Of a DNA stretch of 42,141 bases, positions 30,320 through 41,000 are shown piece by piece (positions within the stretch are counted from its first letter, which is position 1; every line of letters starts with the position of its first letter). The translations under genes were made by a program, and so were the position numbers. Source of the stretch: an uncultured Clostridia bacterium (GTDB lineage Bacteria; Bacillota; Clostridia; TANB77; CAG-508); contig CANQAH010000007.1 in the NCBI GenBank assembly GCA_947588885.1, positions 1 to 42,141 of the forward strand, read 5' to 3'. Below the pieces are notes generated by a model. The model searched no databases, was not told the origin of the DNA, and worked only from the letters and a program-made list of their open reading frames with translations.

Positions 30320-31678
30320 ATGTCTACAATTGTTGCAATATCAACAGCACCTGGAATTGGTGGAATAGGAATTGTTAGAATGAGTGGAAAAGAATGTTTT
30401 GACATTTTAAAAAAGATCTTTAGACCAATTAATAATTCGAGTGAAAAAGGATATACAATTAAATATGGAAAAATTTATGATGAGGATAATCTTGTTGATG
30501 AAGTTTTAGTATCATATTTTTTTGCTCCTAAAAGTTATACAACAGAAAATATGTGTGAAATAAACTCACATGGTGGTATGGTTGTAATGCAAAAGATATT
30601 AGATTTATGCATAAAAAATGGTGCAGAACTAGCAGAACCAGGAGAATTTACCAAAAGAGCTTTTTTAAATGGAAGAATAGATTTAACTCAAGCAGAAGCT
30701 GTTATTGATGTAATTAATAGCAAAACAAGTAAAGAGGCAGAGGCTTCAATTGGGCAATTAGAAGGAAATCTTTCTAAAAGAATAGAGGAAATTAGAAAAG
30801 ATTTAATAGAAGGAATGGCTAACATTGAAGTTTCAATTGATTATCCTGAATATGATGTTGAAGAAGTAACAAATGAAGAATTATTAAATATTTTAGAAAA
30901 AAGTGAAAAAAAACTTAATAAATTAGAAAATGCTTTTATTAATGGAAAAATACTTAAAGAGGGAATAAAAACAGCAATTATAGGTGTTCCTAATGTTGGA
31001 AAATCATCATTATTAAATCTTTTATTAAATGAAGAAAGAGCAATTGTTACAGAAGTTGAAGGAACAACAAGAGATACAATTGAGGAATTTATTTCTGTTA
31101 AAGGAATTCCTTTTAAAATAATAGATACTGCTGGAATTAGAGATACGGAAGATACTGTCGAAAAAATTGGTGTAAAAAAATCAATGGAAATTGCTAAAAA
31201 AAGTGACTTAATTATTGCAATTTTTGATACATCAAGACCATTAACAGAGGAAGATGAAAAGATAGTTGAATTTATAAAAGATAGGAATGCGATTATTGTA
31301 TTAAATAAAATCGATATTATTAATAAAGATTTTGAAAAAGAGAGTTTTTATAAATTGAATAAAAAAATAATACTAGTATCAACTAAAACAGGAGAGGGAA
31401 TAGAAGATTTATTTGATGCAATATATGATCAAGTTTCAAATGACGAAATAAAAACTGATGGAGAGATGCTTGTAATAAATACAAGACATAAAGCATTAAT
31501 AATTAAGGCAAGAGAATCACTTAAAAAGGCCGTTGAGGCAATAAAAAGTGGAATGCCAATAGATATAGTGTCTATTTATATAAAAGGGATTTTAGAAGAA
31601 TTAGGAAAGATTACAGGTGAAACTGTAACAGATGATATAATAAAAGAAATTTTTTCTAGATTCTGTCTAGGAAAATAG
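30320..31678 (+). CDS. mnmE: tRNA modification GTPase MnmE
   Basis: GVPNVGKSSLLN, GTTRDT, DTAGIRDT, C-terminal IFSRFCLGK. Confidence 0.99.
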   Translation: MSTIVAISTAPGIGGIGIVRMSGKECFDILKKIFRPINNSSEKGYTIKYGKIYDEDNLVDEVLVSYFFAPKSYTTENMCEINSHGGMVVMQKILDLCIKNGAELAEPGEFTKRAFLNGRIDLTQAEAVIDVINSKTSKEAEASIGQLEGNLSKRIEEIRKDLIEGMANIEVSIDYPEYDVEEVTNEELLNILEKSEKKLNKLENAFINGKILKEGIKTAIIGVPNVGKSSLLNLLLNEERAIVTEVEGTTRDTIEEFISVKGIPFKIIDTAGIRDTEDTVEKIGVKKSMEIAKKSDLIIAIFDTSRPLTEEDEKIVEFIKDRNAIIVLNKIDIINKDFEKESFYKLNKKIILVSTKTGEGIEDLFDAIYDQVSNDEIKTDGEMLVINTRHKALIIKARESLKKAVEAIKSGMPIDIVSIYIKGILEELGKITGETVTDDIIKEIFSRFCLGK

Positions 31679-31693
31679 GGAGAGTATGTAAAA

Positions 31694-33574
31694 ATGAGTT
31701 TTTATGCAGGTAAATTTGATATAGCTGTTATTGGAGCAGGACATGCTGGATGTGAAGCTGCTTTAGCTGCAGCTAGGTTAGGTTTGAAAACATTGATTTT
31801 TTCAATTACATTAGAATGTGTTGCCAATATGCCTTGTAATCCACATATTGGAGGTTCATCAAAAGGGCATCTTGTAAGAGAAATTGATGCTCTTGGCGGA
31901 GAAATGGGGAAAAATATTGATAAAACGATGATACAAGTTAAAATGCTTAATACTTCAAAAGGACCAGCTGTTCATTCTTTGAGGGCACAAGCCGATAGAA
32001 AAAAATATCAAGCAGAAATGAAGCATACATTAGAAAAACAGGAAAATTTGTATTTAAAACAAGGAGAAATAGTTGACATAAAAACAAAAGATGGAAAAGT
32101 AACAGCTGTTGAAACTAATATGGGAGCAATTTATGAGGTTGATAGTGTAATTTTAGCTACAGGTACATATTTGAAAGGAAAAATTTTTGTTGGAGAATAT
32201 TCTTGTGAAAGTGGGCCAGATGGCGTATTTCCAGCTAATCAGCTTTCAGAAGTATTAAAAAAGTTGGGAATAAATTTAGTCAGATTTAAAACAGGTACAC
32301 CAGCGAGAATTAATAAAAAAAGTATTGATTTTTCAAAGATGGAAAGGCAAGACGGAGATAGTAATGTTCCTTCATTTTCATTTGAAGATGAAATGAAAGA
32401 CTTTAATCAACAACCTTGTTATTTAACATATACAAATGAAAAAACACATGAAATAATTAGAGCAAATTTGCATAGATCGCCATTATATGCTGGAAAAATT
32501 GAAGGAACAGGTCCAAGATATTGTCCATCAATTGAGGATAAAGTGGTAAGATTTGCTGATAAGGAAAGACATCAAATTTTTGTGGAACCATTGGGAATGG
32601 ATACTGATGAAATGTATATTCAAGGAATGAGTTCATCATTACCAGAAGATGTGCAAATAGCTATGTATAGGACATTACCTGGTCTTGAAAATTGTGAATT
32701 TACTAGACCAGCATATGCTATTGAATATGATTGTATTGAACCTTCTCAATTAAAAAGATCTCTTGAACTTAAAAATATTGAAGGAATGTTTTTTGCTGGA
32801 CAAATAAACGGAACTTCTGGATATGAAGAAGCTGCAGCACAGGGAATAATTGCAGGAATCAATGCGGCCCAGAAGCTAAAAGGTAAAGAGCCTGTTATTT
32901 TGGATAGATCTGATGCGTATATTGGTGTATTAATTGATGATATAGTTACAAAAAGTACAAATGAACCATATAGAATGATGACTTCAAGGGCAGAATATAG
33001 ACTTTTATTAAGACAAGATAATGCTGATATGAGATTAACTGAAATTGGTCATAATGTTGGATTAATATCAGATGAAAGATATAATAGATTCTTAGAAAAG
33101 AAAGAAGCAATTGAAAAGGAAAAGAGAAGATTAGAGGAGAAGATTATAAAACCAACAAAGGTAGTAAATGAATTTTTAAAAGAACATAACTCATCTGAAA
33201 TTGCTGGAGGAGTAAGATTATCTGAATTATTAAAAAGAACAGAACTTACATATGAAGATTTAAAAGAGATAGATGATGAAAGAATGGAATTATCAAAAGA
33301 AGTTCGTGAAGAAGTTGAAATTATGGTAAAATATGAAGGGTATATAAAAATGCAGGAAGAACAGGTAGAAAGTTTCAAAAAATTAGAAAGAAAAATTTTA
33401 CCAGAAGATATTGATTACGAAAAAATTCAGGGAATCAGAATAGAAGCTAGACAAAAATTAAATAAAATTAAACCATACTCAATTGGCCAAGCATCAAGAA
33501 TTTCAGGCGTTTCACCTGCTGATATTTCTGTACTATTAGTGTATTTGGAACAAAGAAAGAGTAGAAAAAATTAG
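31694..33574 (+). CDS. mnmG: tRNA uridine-5-carboxymethylaminomethyl modification enzyme MnmG
   Basis: [44 protein letters not shown]. Confidence 0.99.
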   Translation: MSFYAGKFDIAVIGAGHAGCEAALAAARLGLKTLIFSITLECVANMPCNPHIGGSSKGHLVREIDALGGEMGKNIDKTMIQVKMLNTSKGPAVHSLRAQADRKKYQAEMKHTLEKQENLYLKQGEIVDIKTKDGKVTAVETNMGAIYEVDSVILATGTYLKGKIFVGEYSCESGPDGVFPANQLSEVLKKLGINLVRFKTGTPARINKKSIDFSKMERQDGDSNVPSFSFEDEMKDFNQQPCYLTYTNEKTHEIIRANLHRSPLYAGKIEGTGPRYCPSIEDKVVRFADKERHQIFVEPLGMDTDEMYIQGMSSSLPEDVQIAMYRTLPGLENCEFTRPAYAIEYDCIEPSQLKRSLELKNIEGMFFAGQINGTSGYEEAAAQGIIAGINAAQKLKGKEPVILDRSDAYIGVLIDDIVTKSTNEPYRMMTSRAEYRLLLRQDNADMRLTEIGHNVGLISDERYNRFLEKKEAIEKEKRRLEEKIIKPTKVVNEFLKEHNSSEIAGGVRLSELLKRTELTYEDLKEIDDERMELSKEVREEVEIMVKYEGYIKMQEEQVESFKKLERKILPEDIDYEKIQGIRIEARQKLNKIKPYSIGQASRISGVSPADISVLLVYLEQRKSRKN

Positions 33575-33586
33575 AGGAATATTAAA

Positions 33587-34300
33587 ATGAATATTGATGA
33601 ATTTAAAAATTTTTTTCAGGAAAAAGCAATAGAAAATAATATTTCAATTTCTGAAGAAGAATGCAATAAATTTTATTTATACATGCGAAATCTTTTGGAA
33701 TGGAATGAAAAAATGAACTTAACTGCAATCAAAGATGAAAAAGAAATTATTATTAAACATTTTCTAGATTCAGTAATTATAAAAGATGAAATAAAGGAAA
33801 AAAGAATTATAGATATTGGCTCTGGGGCTGGTTTTCCTGGAATCCCATTAAAAATATTATGTGACAATAGTGAGTTCCTTTTAATTGATTCTGTGAATAA
33901 AAAAGTTAATTTTATGAATGATACAATTTTAAAATTAAAGCTTGAAAATATAGAAGCTAAACATGCTAGAGCAGAGGAATTTGCACATGAGAAAATATAC
34001 AGAGAGCAATTTGATATTGCTATTTCTAGAGCAGTTGCTAATATGAATACGCTTGTTGAATATATGTTACCATTTATAAAATTAGGAGGAAAATGTATTT
34101 GTTTTAAAGGTCCAACTGGTAGAGAAGAAGTAGATGGCGCAAAAAACGCAATTATAAAATTAGGTGGAAAAATAGAAAAAATTTTTGACTATAATATATG
34201 TGGAAATACAAGAACATTAATATATATTATAAAAGAAAAAAATACCGAACAAATATACCCAAGAAAACAAGGAAAAGCCTTAAAAGAACCTATAAAATAA
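33587..34300 (+). CDS. rsmG: 16S rRNA m7G527 methyltransferase
   Basis: WNEKMNLTAIKD, IDIGSGAGFPGIPLKI, FDIAISRAVANMNTL. Confidence 0.98.
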   Translation: MNIDEFKNFFQEKAIENNISISEEECNKFYLYMRNLLEWNEKMNLTAIKDEKEIIIKHFLDSVIIKDEIKEKRIIDIGSGAGFPGIPLKILCDNSEFLLIDSVNKKVNFMNDTILKLKLENIEAKHARAEEFAHEKIYREQFDIAISRAVANMNTLVEYMLPFIKLGGKCICFKGPTGREEVDGAKNAIIKLGGKIEKIFDYNICGNTRTLIYIIKEKNTEQIYPRKQGKALKEPIK

Positions 34301-34315
34301 AAATAAAAAATGGAA

Positions 34316-34351
34316 TGTTCCACAAAAAACCTGTGGATAGGTTGTGGACAA
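34316..34351. promoter_or_regulatory. DnaA-box cluster between rsmG and parA
   Basis: TGTTCCACA (34316), TGTGGATAG (34332), TGTGGACAA (34343); the last two match TGTGGATAA at 8/9. Confidence 0.5.
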
Positions 34352-34389
34352 AACACATGAAAATTGAAAATAATTGCAAATATTTTTTT

Positions 34390-34419
34390 AAGAAGATAAA
34401 GAATTTATCTTCTTTTTTT
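34390..34419 (+). terminator. rsmG operon terminator
   Basis: AAGAAGATAAA-GAA-TTTATCTTCTTTTTTT. Confidence 0.85.
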
Positions 34420-34575
34420 ATATAATAGGAAATTGCTCCGCATTTCCTATTATATAAAGGCTTCGCCCCAATTGCACACAAATTTTTTTAATAAAAATTT
34501 GGCGCATAGAACAAACACGCGGACTTTGCAATAAATTTATATAGTATTTCATATAAAATGTCTGCCATTATTCAA
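34420..34575 (-). repeat. Dispersed multi-hairpin repeat
   Basis: Near-identical to 21612..~21766; inverted relative to 14021..14324. Confidence 0.92.
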
Positions 34576-34728
34576 AAAAATATTATAGATAAATTATTTT
34601 AGAAATTTATTATTTAAATAGAATTAAAGAAAATTATATTAATAATATTTTTTAATTGTAATGTATTGAAAATAGAGAAGTTTTAATAAAATTTCTATAT
34701 TTATGAATAGAAAATGTGAAAAAATTTA

Positions 34729-34757
34729 TTGACATGGAATAATTAATTTTATATTAT
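34729..34757 (+). promoter_or_regulatory. parA promoter
   Basis: TTGACA - 17 nt - TATTAT. Confidence 0.7.
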
Positions 34758-34784
34758 TATAAAGAAAGATTGGAGGGATAAATT

Positions 34785-35573
34785 TTGGGAAAAATTATTG
34801 CAATCGCTAATCAAAAAGGAGGAGTCGGAAAGACTACAACTGCAGTCAATTTATGCACAATATTAGCTAAAAAAGGAGAAAAAGTTTTACTAATTGATGC
34901 AGATCCTCAAGGAAATGCAACAAGCGGATTAGGACTTGAAAAAAATATAGAAAAATCTTTATATGATGTTCTTGTAAATGAAGAGTCTATTGAAGATATA
35001 TTGAAAGATACTTTAGAAAAAAATCTTAAAATATGCCCTTCAAATATGAATCTTGCTGGGGCAGAAGTAGAATTAGTTTCACAAATGTCAAGAGAACATA
35101 GAATGAAAGAGCAACTTGAAGATATAAAGGAAAAATTCGATTATATTTTTATTGATTGTCCACCATCATTAGGACTTATTACATTGAATTCTTTTACAGC
35201 TGCAAATTCAGTTATGATTCCAGTACAGTGTGAGTATTATGCTTTAGAGGGATTGGGACAACTTATTAATACGATAAATTTAGTTAAAAAGCATTTAAAT
35301 AAATCATTAGAAATAGAAGGTGCTATTTTAACAATGTATGATATAAGAACTAATTTATCAAATCAGGTTGTTAAGGAAGTAAAAAGATATTTTGAGGATA
35401 AAGTTTATAAAACGGTTATACCAAGAAATGTAAGACTTAGTGAAGCTCCAAGTTATGGAATGCCAATTACAGTATATGATTCAAAATCAAAAGGTGCAAA
35501 ATGTTATGAAAAATTGGCAAAGGAGTTTTTAAAAGCTCAAGAAAACAGGGAAAAAGCTAAACATATGAAATAG
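34785..35573 (+). CDS. parA: ParA/Soj chromosome partitioning ATPase (TTG start)
   Basis: IAIANQKGGVGKTTTAVNL deviant Walker A, DADPQGNATSGLG. Confidence 0.98.
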   Translation: MGKIIAIANQKGGVGKTTTAVNLCTILAKKGEKVLLIDADPQGNATSGLGLEKNIEKSLYDVLVNEESIEDILKDTLEKNLKICPSNMNLAGAEVELVSQMSREHRMKEQLEDIKEKFDYIFIDCPPSLGLITLNSFTAANSVMIPVQCEYYALEGLGQLINTINLVKKHLNKSLEIEGAILTMYDIRTNLSNQVVKEVKRYFEDKVYKTVIPRNVRLSEAPSYGMPITVYDSKSKGAKCYEKLAKEFLKAQENREKAKHMK

Positions 35574-35584
35574 GAGGGATTTTA

Positions 35585-36424
35585 ATGGCAAAGAAAACAG
35601 GATTAGGTAAGGGATTAGATGCATTGTTTTCTACGAATATATCTGAAGAACAAGGTGAAAATGAAGTTATTCAAAATTTAAAATTAGCTGAAATTGAGCC
35701 AAATAAAGATCAACCAAGAAGAAATTTTGATGAGGAATCATTGGGTGAATTAGCAGAATCAATAAAAAAATATGGTGTTATACAACCAATAATTGTTTCT
35801 CCAGAAGGAGATTATTATAAAATTGTTGCTGGTGAAAGAAGATGGAGAGCTTCAAAAAAGGCAGGACTTACTGAAATACCAGCAATTGTGAGAGAAAATG
35901 ATGAACAAAAAAATAAAGAAATAGCATTAATAGAAAATATTCAAAGAGAAGATTTAAATCCAATTGAAAAAGCAAGAGGAATAAAATTATTAATGGACCA
36001 ATACAATTTAACGCAACAGCAAGTGGCAGAAATTATTGGAAAAGGAAGAAGTACAGTAACAAATACTTTAAGAATATTAAATCTTGATGAGAGAGTTATA
36101 GATCTTGCATTACAAGGAAAGTTAACAGAAGGACATTGCAAGGCTTTATTAGGTTTTGATAACCCTGATAAACAGTATGATATGGCACTTTATATGATTG
36201 AATCTGGTGATAGTGTTAGAGAAGCAGAAAAAAAGACGAAATCAAGGAAAACTATGCCTAAAAAGAATGAGAAATATGAACCTATTTACAGAGATATAGA
36301 AAACACCTTTCAAAGTTTTTTTGGAACGAGAGTAAAATTAAATGCAGGCCAAAGAAAAGGAAAAATTATTATAGAATATGCATCAAATGATGATTTAGAG
36401 CGCATACTAGATTTATTAAAATAG
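35585..36424 (+). CDS. parB: ParB/Spo0J partitioning protein
   Basis: GLGKGLDALF, PNKDQPRRNFDEESL, VAGERRWRASKKAG, ENIQREDLNPIEKA, HTH QQQVAEIIGKGRSTVTNTLRIL. Confidence 0.98.
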   Translation: MAKKTGLGKGLDALFSTNISEEQGENEVIQNLKLAEIEPNKDQPRRNFDEESLGELAESIKKYGVIQPIIVSPEGDYYKIVAGERRWRASKKAGLTEIPAIVRENDEQKNKEIALIENIQREDLNPIEKARGIKLLMDQYNLTQQQVAEIIGKGRSTVTNTLRILNLDERVIDLALQGKLTEGHCKALLGFDNPDKQYDMALYMIESGDSVREAEKKTKSRKTMPKKNEKYEPIYRDIENTFQSFFGTRVKLNAGQRKGKIIIEYASNDDLERILDLLK

Positions 36425-36440
36425 GAGATAGGATGTTAAA

Positions 36441-36911
36441 ATGATTCAAATTCCAGTAACTTTAATGATTACGGTATTAATAGTTTTCTTATTGATTTTT
36501 ATATTATTAATGGTAAAAGTAGAAAATTTAGATAAAAGATATAAGTCTTTTATTTCTAAGTTTGATGATAAATCAAGTATAGAAGAAACTTTAAAGAATT
36601 TTATAGAAATGGTTAATAATGTAAATGAAGAAAATAAAATTATAAAATCTGATTATGTAAACTTAGAAAGAAAATTAAAAAGATGTACACAAAAGATAGG
36701 AATAGTCAGATATAATGCTTTTGATGATGTAGGAAGTAATTTAAGCTTTGCTTTAGCTATGTTAGATGAGGAAGAGAACGGAATAGTTATTAATGCTATA
36801 TATGGTAGAACTTCAAGTAATGTATATGCTAAATCCATTGAAAATGGTAATTCTAAATATACGTTATCAGAAGAAGAAGTGGAAGCTATATCTAAAGCAA
36901 AATTACAATAA
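36441..36911 (+). CDS. DUF4446-family protein
   Basis: N-terminal TM; CTQKIGIVRYNAFDDVGSNLSFALAMLDEEENGIVINAIYGR...YAKSIENG is typical of the protein after parB in Clostridia. Confidence 0.88.
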   Translation: MIQIPVTLMITVLIVFLLIFILLMVKVENLDKRYKSFISKFDDKSSIEETLKNFIEMVNNVNEENKIIKSDYVNLERKLKRCTQKIGIVRYNAFDDVGSNLSFALAMLDEEENGIVINAIYGRTSSNVYAKSIENGNSKYTLSEEEVEAISKAKLQ

Positions 36912-36926
36912 AAATGAATTTTTATA

Positions 36927-36955
36927 TTGACAATTAACCGATTGAGTGTTAAACT
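36927..36955 (+). promoter_or_regulatory. tRNA-Ser(TGA) promoter
   Basis: TTGACA - 17 nt - TAAACT. Confidence 0.55.
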
Positions 36956-36971
36956 ATTACTTGTCTGACGA

Positions 36972-37063
<92 letters not shown>

Positions 37064-37064
37064 A

Positions 37065-37098
37065 TAAAAAAAGAATAGATTAATCTATTCTTTTTTGT
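37065..37098. terminator. Bidirectional terminator (tRNA-Ser / 37123 gene)
   Basis: AAAAAAAGAATAGATTAATCTATTCTTTTTT. Confidence 0.8.
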
Positions 37099-37122
37099 TT
37101 ATATACAAAATAAAATATAAAA

Positions 37123-37533
37123 TTATAATATAGCTATTATTGCTGAGCAGGCAATAATATCAACTACTATAGAGAATGCTAAAACTGCAATTCCAACTGC
37201 AAGACCAGCTATTGCAAAATTTTTATCTGAACATTTTGGTTTATCTTTTAGTTGATAAAAAGCTATAGCAGAGAAAACTATTCCAACAATTGGCGTGATT
37301 CCCCATAAAGAAATTAAAAGTGATGATAAAGAAACTATAAAGCCAGTTAAAGCAAATATATGAATTTTTTCTGAAACTTCTGTAGAACTTTTTTGTTCTT
37401 CTGTAAATTCCTGAAAGTTTTGTGATTCATCAGAATGTCCACCAATGATTACTTCATTATTGACTGTATTTCCACAGAAATGGCAAAATGATGAATTATC
37501 AGGTATTTCATTACCACATTTACTACAAAACAT
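37123..37533 (-). CDS. Zinc-ribbon membrane protein (DUF4190-like)
   Basis: MFCSKCGNEIPDNSSFCHFCGNTV zinc ribbon, then TM helices FALTGFIVSLSSLLISLWGITPIVGIVFSAIAFYQLK. Confidence 0.85.
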   Translation of the reverse strand: MFCSKCGNEIPDNSSFCHFCGNTVNNEVIIGGHSDESQNFQEFTEEQKSSTEVSEKIHIFALTGFIVSLSSLLISLWGITPIVGIVFSAIAFYQLKDKPKCSDKNFAIAGLAVGIAVLAFSIVVDIIACSAIIAIL

Positions 37534-37611
37534 AATTATCTCCTTATAATAAAATTTTACAATAATATATCAGTAAAAGTGAAATTTGTCAAAATATTTT
37601 ATTTTATTTTC

Positions 37612-37640
37612 TTGACTGTTGCACATATCTATATTATAAT
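37612..37640 (+). promoter_or_regulatory. tRNA-Ser(GCT) promoter
   Basis: TTGACT - 17 nt - TATAAT. Confidence 0.65.
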
Positions 37641-37654
37641 AAATAACAGCCTAT

Positions 37655-37746
37655 GGAGAATTACCCAAGTGGCTGAAGGGGACAGTTTGCTAAACTGTTA
37701 GGGTTCGTTTAGGGCCGCGAGGGTTCAAATCCCTCATTCTCCGCCA
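37655..37746 (+). tRNA. tRNA-Ser (anticodon GCT)
   Basis: GGAGAATTACCCAAGTGGC...ACAGTTTGCTAAACTGT...GGTTCAAATCCCTCATTCTCCGCCA. Confidence 0.95.
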
Positions 37747-37777
37747 AAGCATAGAAATTATATTTCTATGCTTTTTT
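37747..37777 (+). terminator. tRNA-Ser(GCT) terminator
   Basis: AGCATAGAAATTATATTTCTATGCTTTTTT. Confidence 0.85.
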
Positions 37778-37778
37778 A

Positions 37779-37832
37779 TGTTATAAGAAAGTGATCCGCA
37801 TTTCCTATTATACAAAGGCTTTGCCAAATTTG
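37779..37832 (-). repeat. Degenerate fragment of the dispersed hairpin repeat
   Basis: TTATAAGAAAGTGATCCGCATTTCCTATTATACAAAGGCTTTGCCAAATTTG matches the outer hairpin of 34420..34575 with substitutions. Confidence 0.75.
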
Positions 37833-38059
37833 TAGAAAATGTATTGTATAATTGCATGAAAATGGATCTTAAAGATTTATTTTTTAGAATCAATTTAAAA
37901 AGTTTTTTCTTTATTAAATGAGTAATTATATTAAATTAAAATAAAAAACGCTTATAATTGAATTTCGTTCCTTAAAAAATTTAATATAATAATTAAAAAT
38001 AAATTATAAATGAAGATAAAATACTTTAAAACTAAAATCTAATGTTAAATCAATATCGT

Positions 38060-41000
38060 TTGTAAAAAAATATAAGATAGAAATAAGATTAGGAATTAAA
38101 AATAAAATTAAAAATAGATAATAAAAATTAAAAACAAAAAATAAAATTTTAAAATTATAAAATTAAAAATAAAAAGTAAATACAAAATAAAAATTTAAAA
38201 ATTAAAAATAATAATTAAAATTAATAGTTAAAAATGAAAACTGAAAATTAAAAATTGGAAATTAAAAAATAAAAATTAGGAATTGAAAATCAGAAATTAA
38301 AATTAAAAATAAGAAATTGAAAATTAATGATTAAAAATAAAAAAGTAAAAATATAAAATGAAAAGTTAGTGAATAAAAAATTAATTTCTAAATAGAGAAA
38401 TTAGAAAGTAGTAATGCAAATTTGTAATAAAAACTCCTAATAAAGATGAATATAAAGTAAAATAAAAAAGAATATGTTAATAATAAAGCGTCATGTAATT
38501 AACTAATATAATAAAAAATTTGTGTGCAGTTATAAAATTAAAAATTGTGAAAAGAAAAAAATTAAAAATAAAGTCAAAAACAGAAATAAATCCAAAAAGG
38601 AAAAATTGATAAATAAAAAATATAAATATAAATTAAAAATAAGAACAGAACTTAGAAATTAAAAACAGAAAATTGAAAATGAAAAATCAAAAATTAAAAA
38701 TAGAAAATAAAGATTAAATACAAAAAGTAAAATTTTAAAATTATAAAATTAAAAATAAATAGAAAATAAAAATTAATAGTTAAAAATGAAAAATGAAAAT
38801 TAGAAATTAAAAATCAAAAACTAAAAATTAGAAATAAGAAATTGAAAATTAATGATTAAAAATAAGAAAGTAAAAATATAAAATGCTAAAAGTTAGTGAA
38901 TAAAAAATTAATTTCTAAATAAAGATATTAGAAAGTAGTAACGCAAAGTTATAATAAAATTTCTTTTCAAATTTGTTTAAAAAAATTTTGCCTAAAAGAT
39001 AAAAAGAAAAAATTCAGGTAAATATTTTTATTAAAGAAGATGTTAAATAGAGTTAAAAAATAAATATAAAATAATTAAATAAGAATAAGGTTTTTACTTA
39101 GTATATACAGTGTTATAAAAGTTAGAAAATTTTTTTCAGTAAAAATGGGTATAAAATGAAAAAGATGTATTAAAAATTGTAGTAAGAAAAAGATAAAATC
39201 AAAAATATAAATTAAAAATAAGATCGGAAATTAAAACAGAAAATTGAAAATCAAAAATTAAAATTTTAAAATCATAAAATCATAAAATCATAAAATTAAA
39301 AATAGAAGATAGAAAATAAAAAATGTAAATCAAAAATTAAAATAAAAGATTAAAAAATAAAAATTTAAAAATAAAAATAATAATTAAAATAAAAATAATA
39401 ATTAAAATAAAAAATAATAATTAAAATAAAAATAAAAATAATAATTAAAATAAAAATAATAATAAAAATAATAATAAAAATAATAATAAAAATAATAATT
39501 AAAAATAATAATTAAAAATAATAATTAAAAAATAAGAATCGAAAATTAAAATTATAAAATCAGAAATCAAAAATTAAAAATCAAAAATTAAAAATTAAAA
39601 ATCAAAAATTAGAAATCAAAAATCAGAAATCAAAAATCAGAAAATAAAAATTAAGAATTGAAAATTAGAAATCAAAAACTAAAAATTAAAAAGTAAAAAT
39701 ATAAAATGATAAAATTGAGTTGATAAAAAATTAATTTCTAAATAAAAAAATTAAAAAAGTAATAATACAAAGTTGTAATAAAACTCTTTTCATATTTGCT
39801 TAAAAAATTTTGCCAAAAAGATAAAAAGAGAAAATTCAGTTAGAAATTTTTAGTAAAAAAGATATAAAATAGAGTTAAAAAAATAAATATAAAATAATTA
39901 AGTAAGGATTAAGTTTTTACTTAGAATATACAGTATTATGGGAATTAGAAAAATTTTTTTCAGTAAAAGTAAAGAAGAATATAAAATGAAACGAAAATGA
40001 TTACGTTAACAGTGAAGAGTCATGTAATTAACTAATATAATAAAAAATCTGTGTACAGGTATAGGATTAAAAAATTGGATTAAAAGTTGTAAAAAGAAAA
40101 AAATTAAAAAATAAATCAAAAATAGAAATAAATCCAAAAGGAAAAATTGATAAATAAAAAAATAAATTAAAAATAAGATTAGAAATTAAAAACAGAAAAT
40201 TAAAAACTAAAAATTGAAAATTAGAAATTAAAAATTGAAAACAGCAAATTTAAAATTGAAAATCAAAAATTAAAATTTTAAAATCATAAAATTAAAAATC
40301 GAAAATAAAAGATATAAAATAAAAAATGTAAATCGAAAATTAAAATAAAAATTAAAATAAAAATAAAAATAATTAAAAATAGAAATTAAAAAATAATAAT
40401 TAATATTAATATTAAAAATAAAAATTAAAATAAAAAATTAAAAATAAAAATTAAAATAAAAATTAAAATAAAAATTTAAAAATAAAAATTTGGAAATAAA
40501 AATAATTAAAAATAGAAATTAAAAAATAATAATCAAAATTAATAGTAAAAATAAAAATTGAAAATCAGAAATTAAAAATTAAGAATCAAAAATTAAAGAA
40601 CGAAAATTAGAAATCGAAAATCAGAAATTAAAAAATAAGAATCGAAAATTAAAAATCGAAAATCAGAAATTAAAAATTAAGAATTGAAAATTAGAAATCA
40701 AAAACTAAAAGTTAAAAATAAGAAAATAAAAATACAAAATGATAAAAGTGAGTGAATAAAAAATTAATTTCTAAATAAAAAAATTAAAAAGTAATAATAC
40801 AAAATTGTAATAAAACTCTTTTCAAATTTGTTAAAAATGATTTTGCCAAAAAGATAAAAAGAAAAAATTCAGTTAAATTTTTTTGATAGAAATGATGTTA
40901 AATAGAGTAAAAAAAATAAATGTAAAATAATTCAGTATGGATCAAGATTTTATCTAGTATATGTAGTGTTATAGAAATTAGAAAAATTTTTTTCAGTAAA

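Noticed and set aside
34198-34481. ORFs 34198..34425 (+) and 34290..34481 (-)
   Set aside because: Overlap the rsmG 3' end, terminator and hairpin repeat; no RBS or homology expected.
37690-37893. Minus-strand 67-aa ORF overlapping tRNA-Ser(GCT)
   Set aside because: C-terminal RRMRDLNPRGPKRTLTV is the usual artefactual translation of a tRNA-Ser reverse strand.
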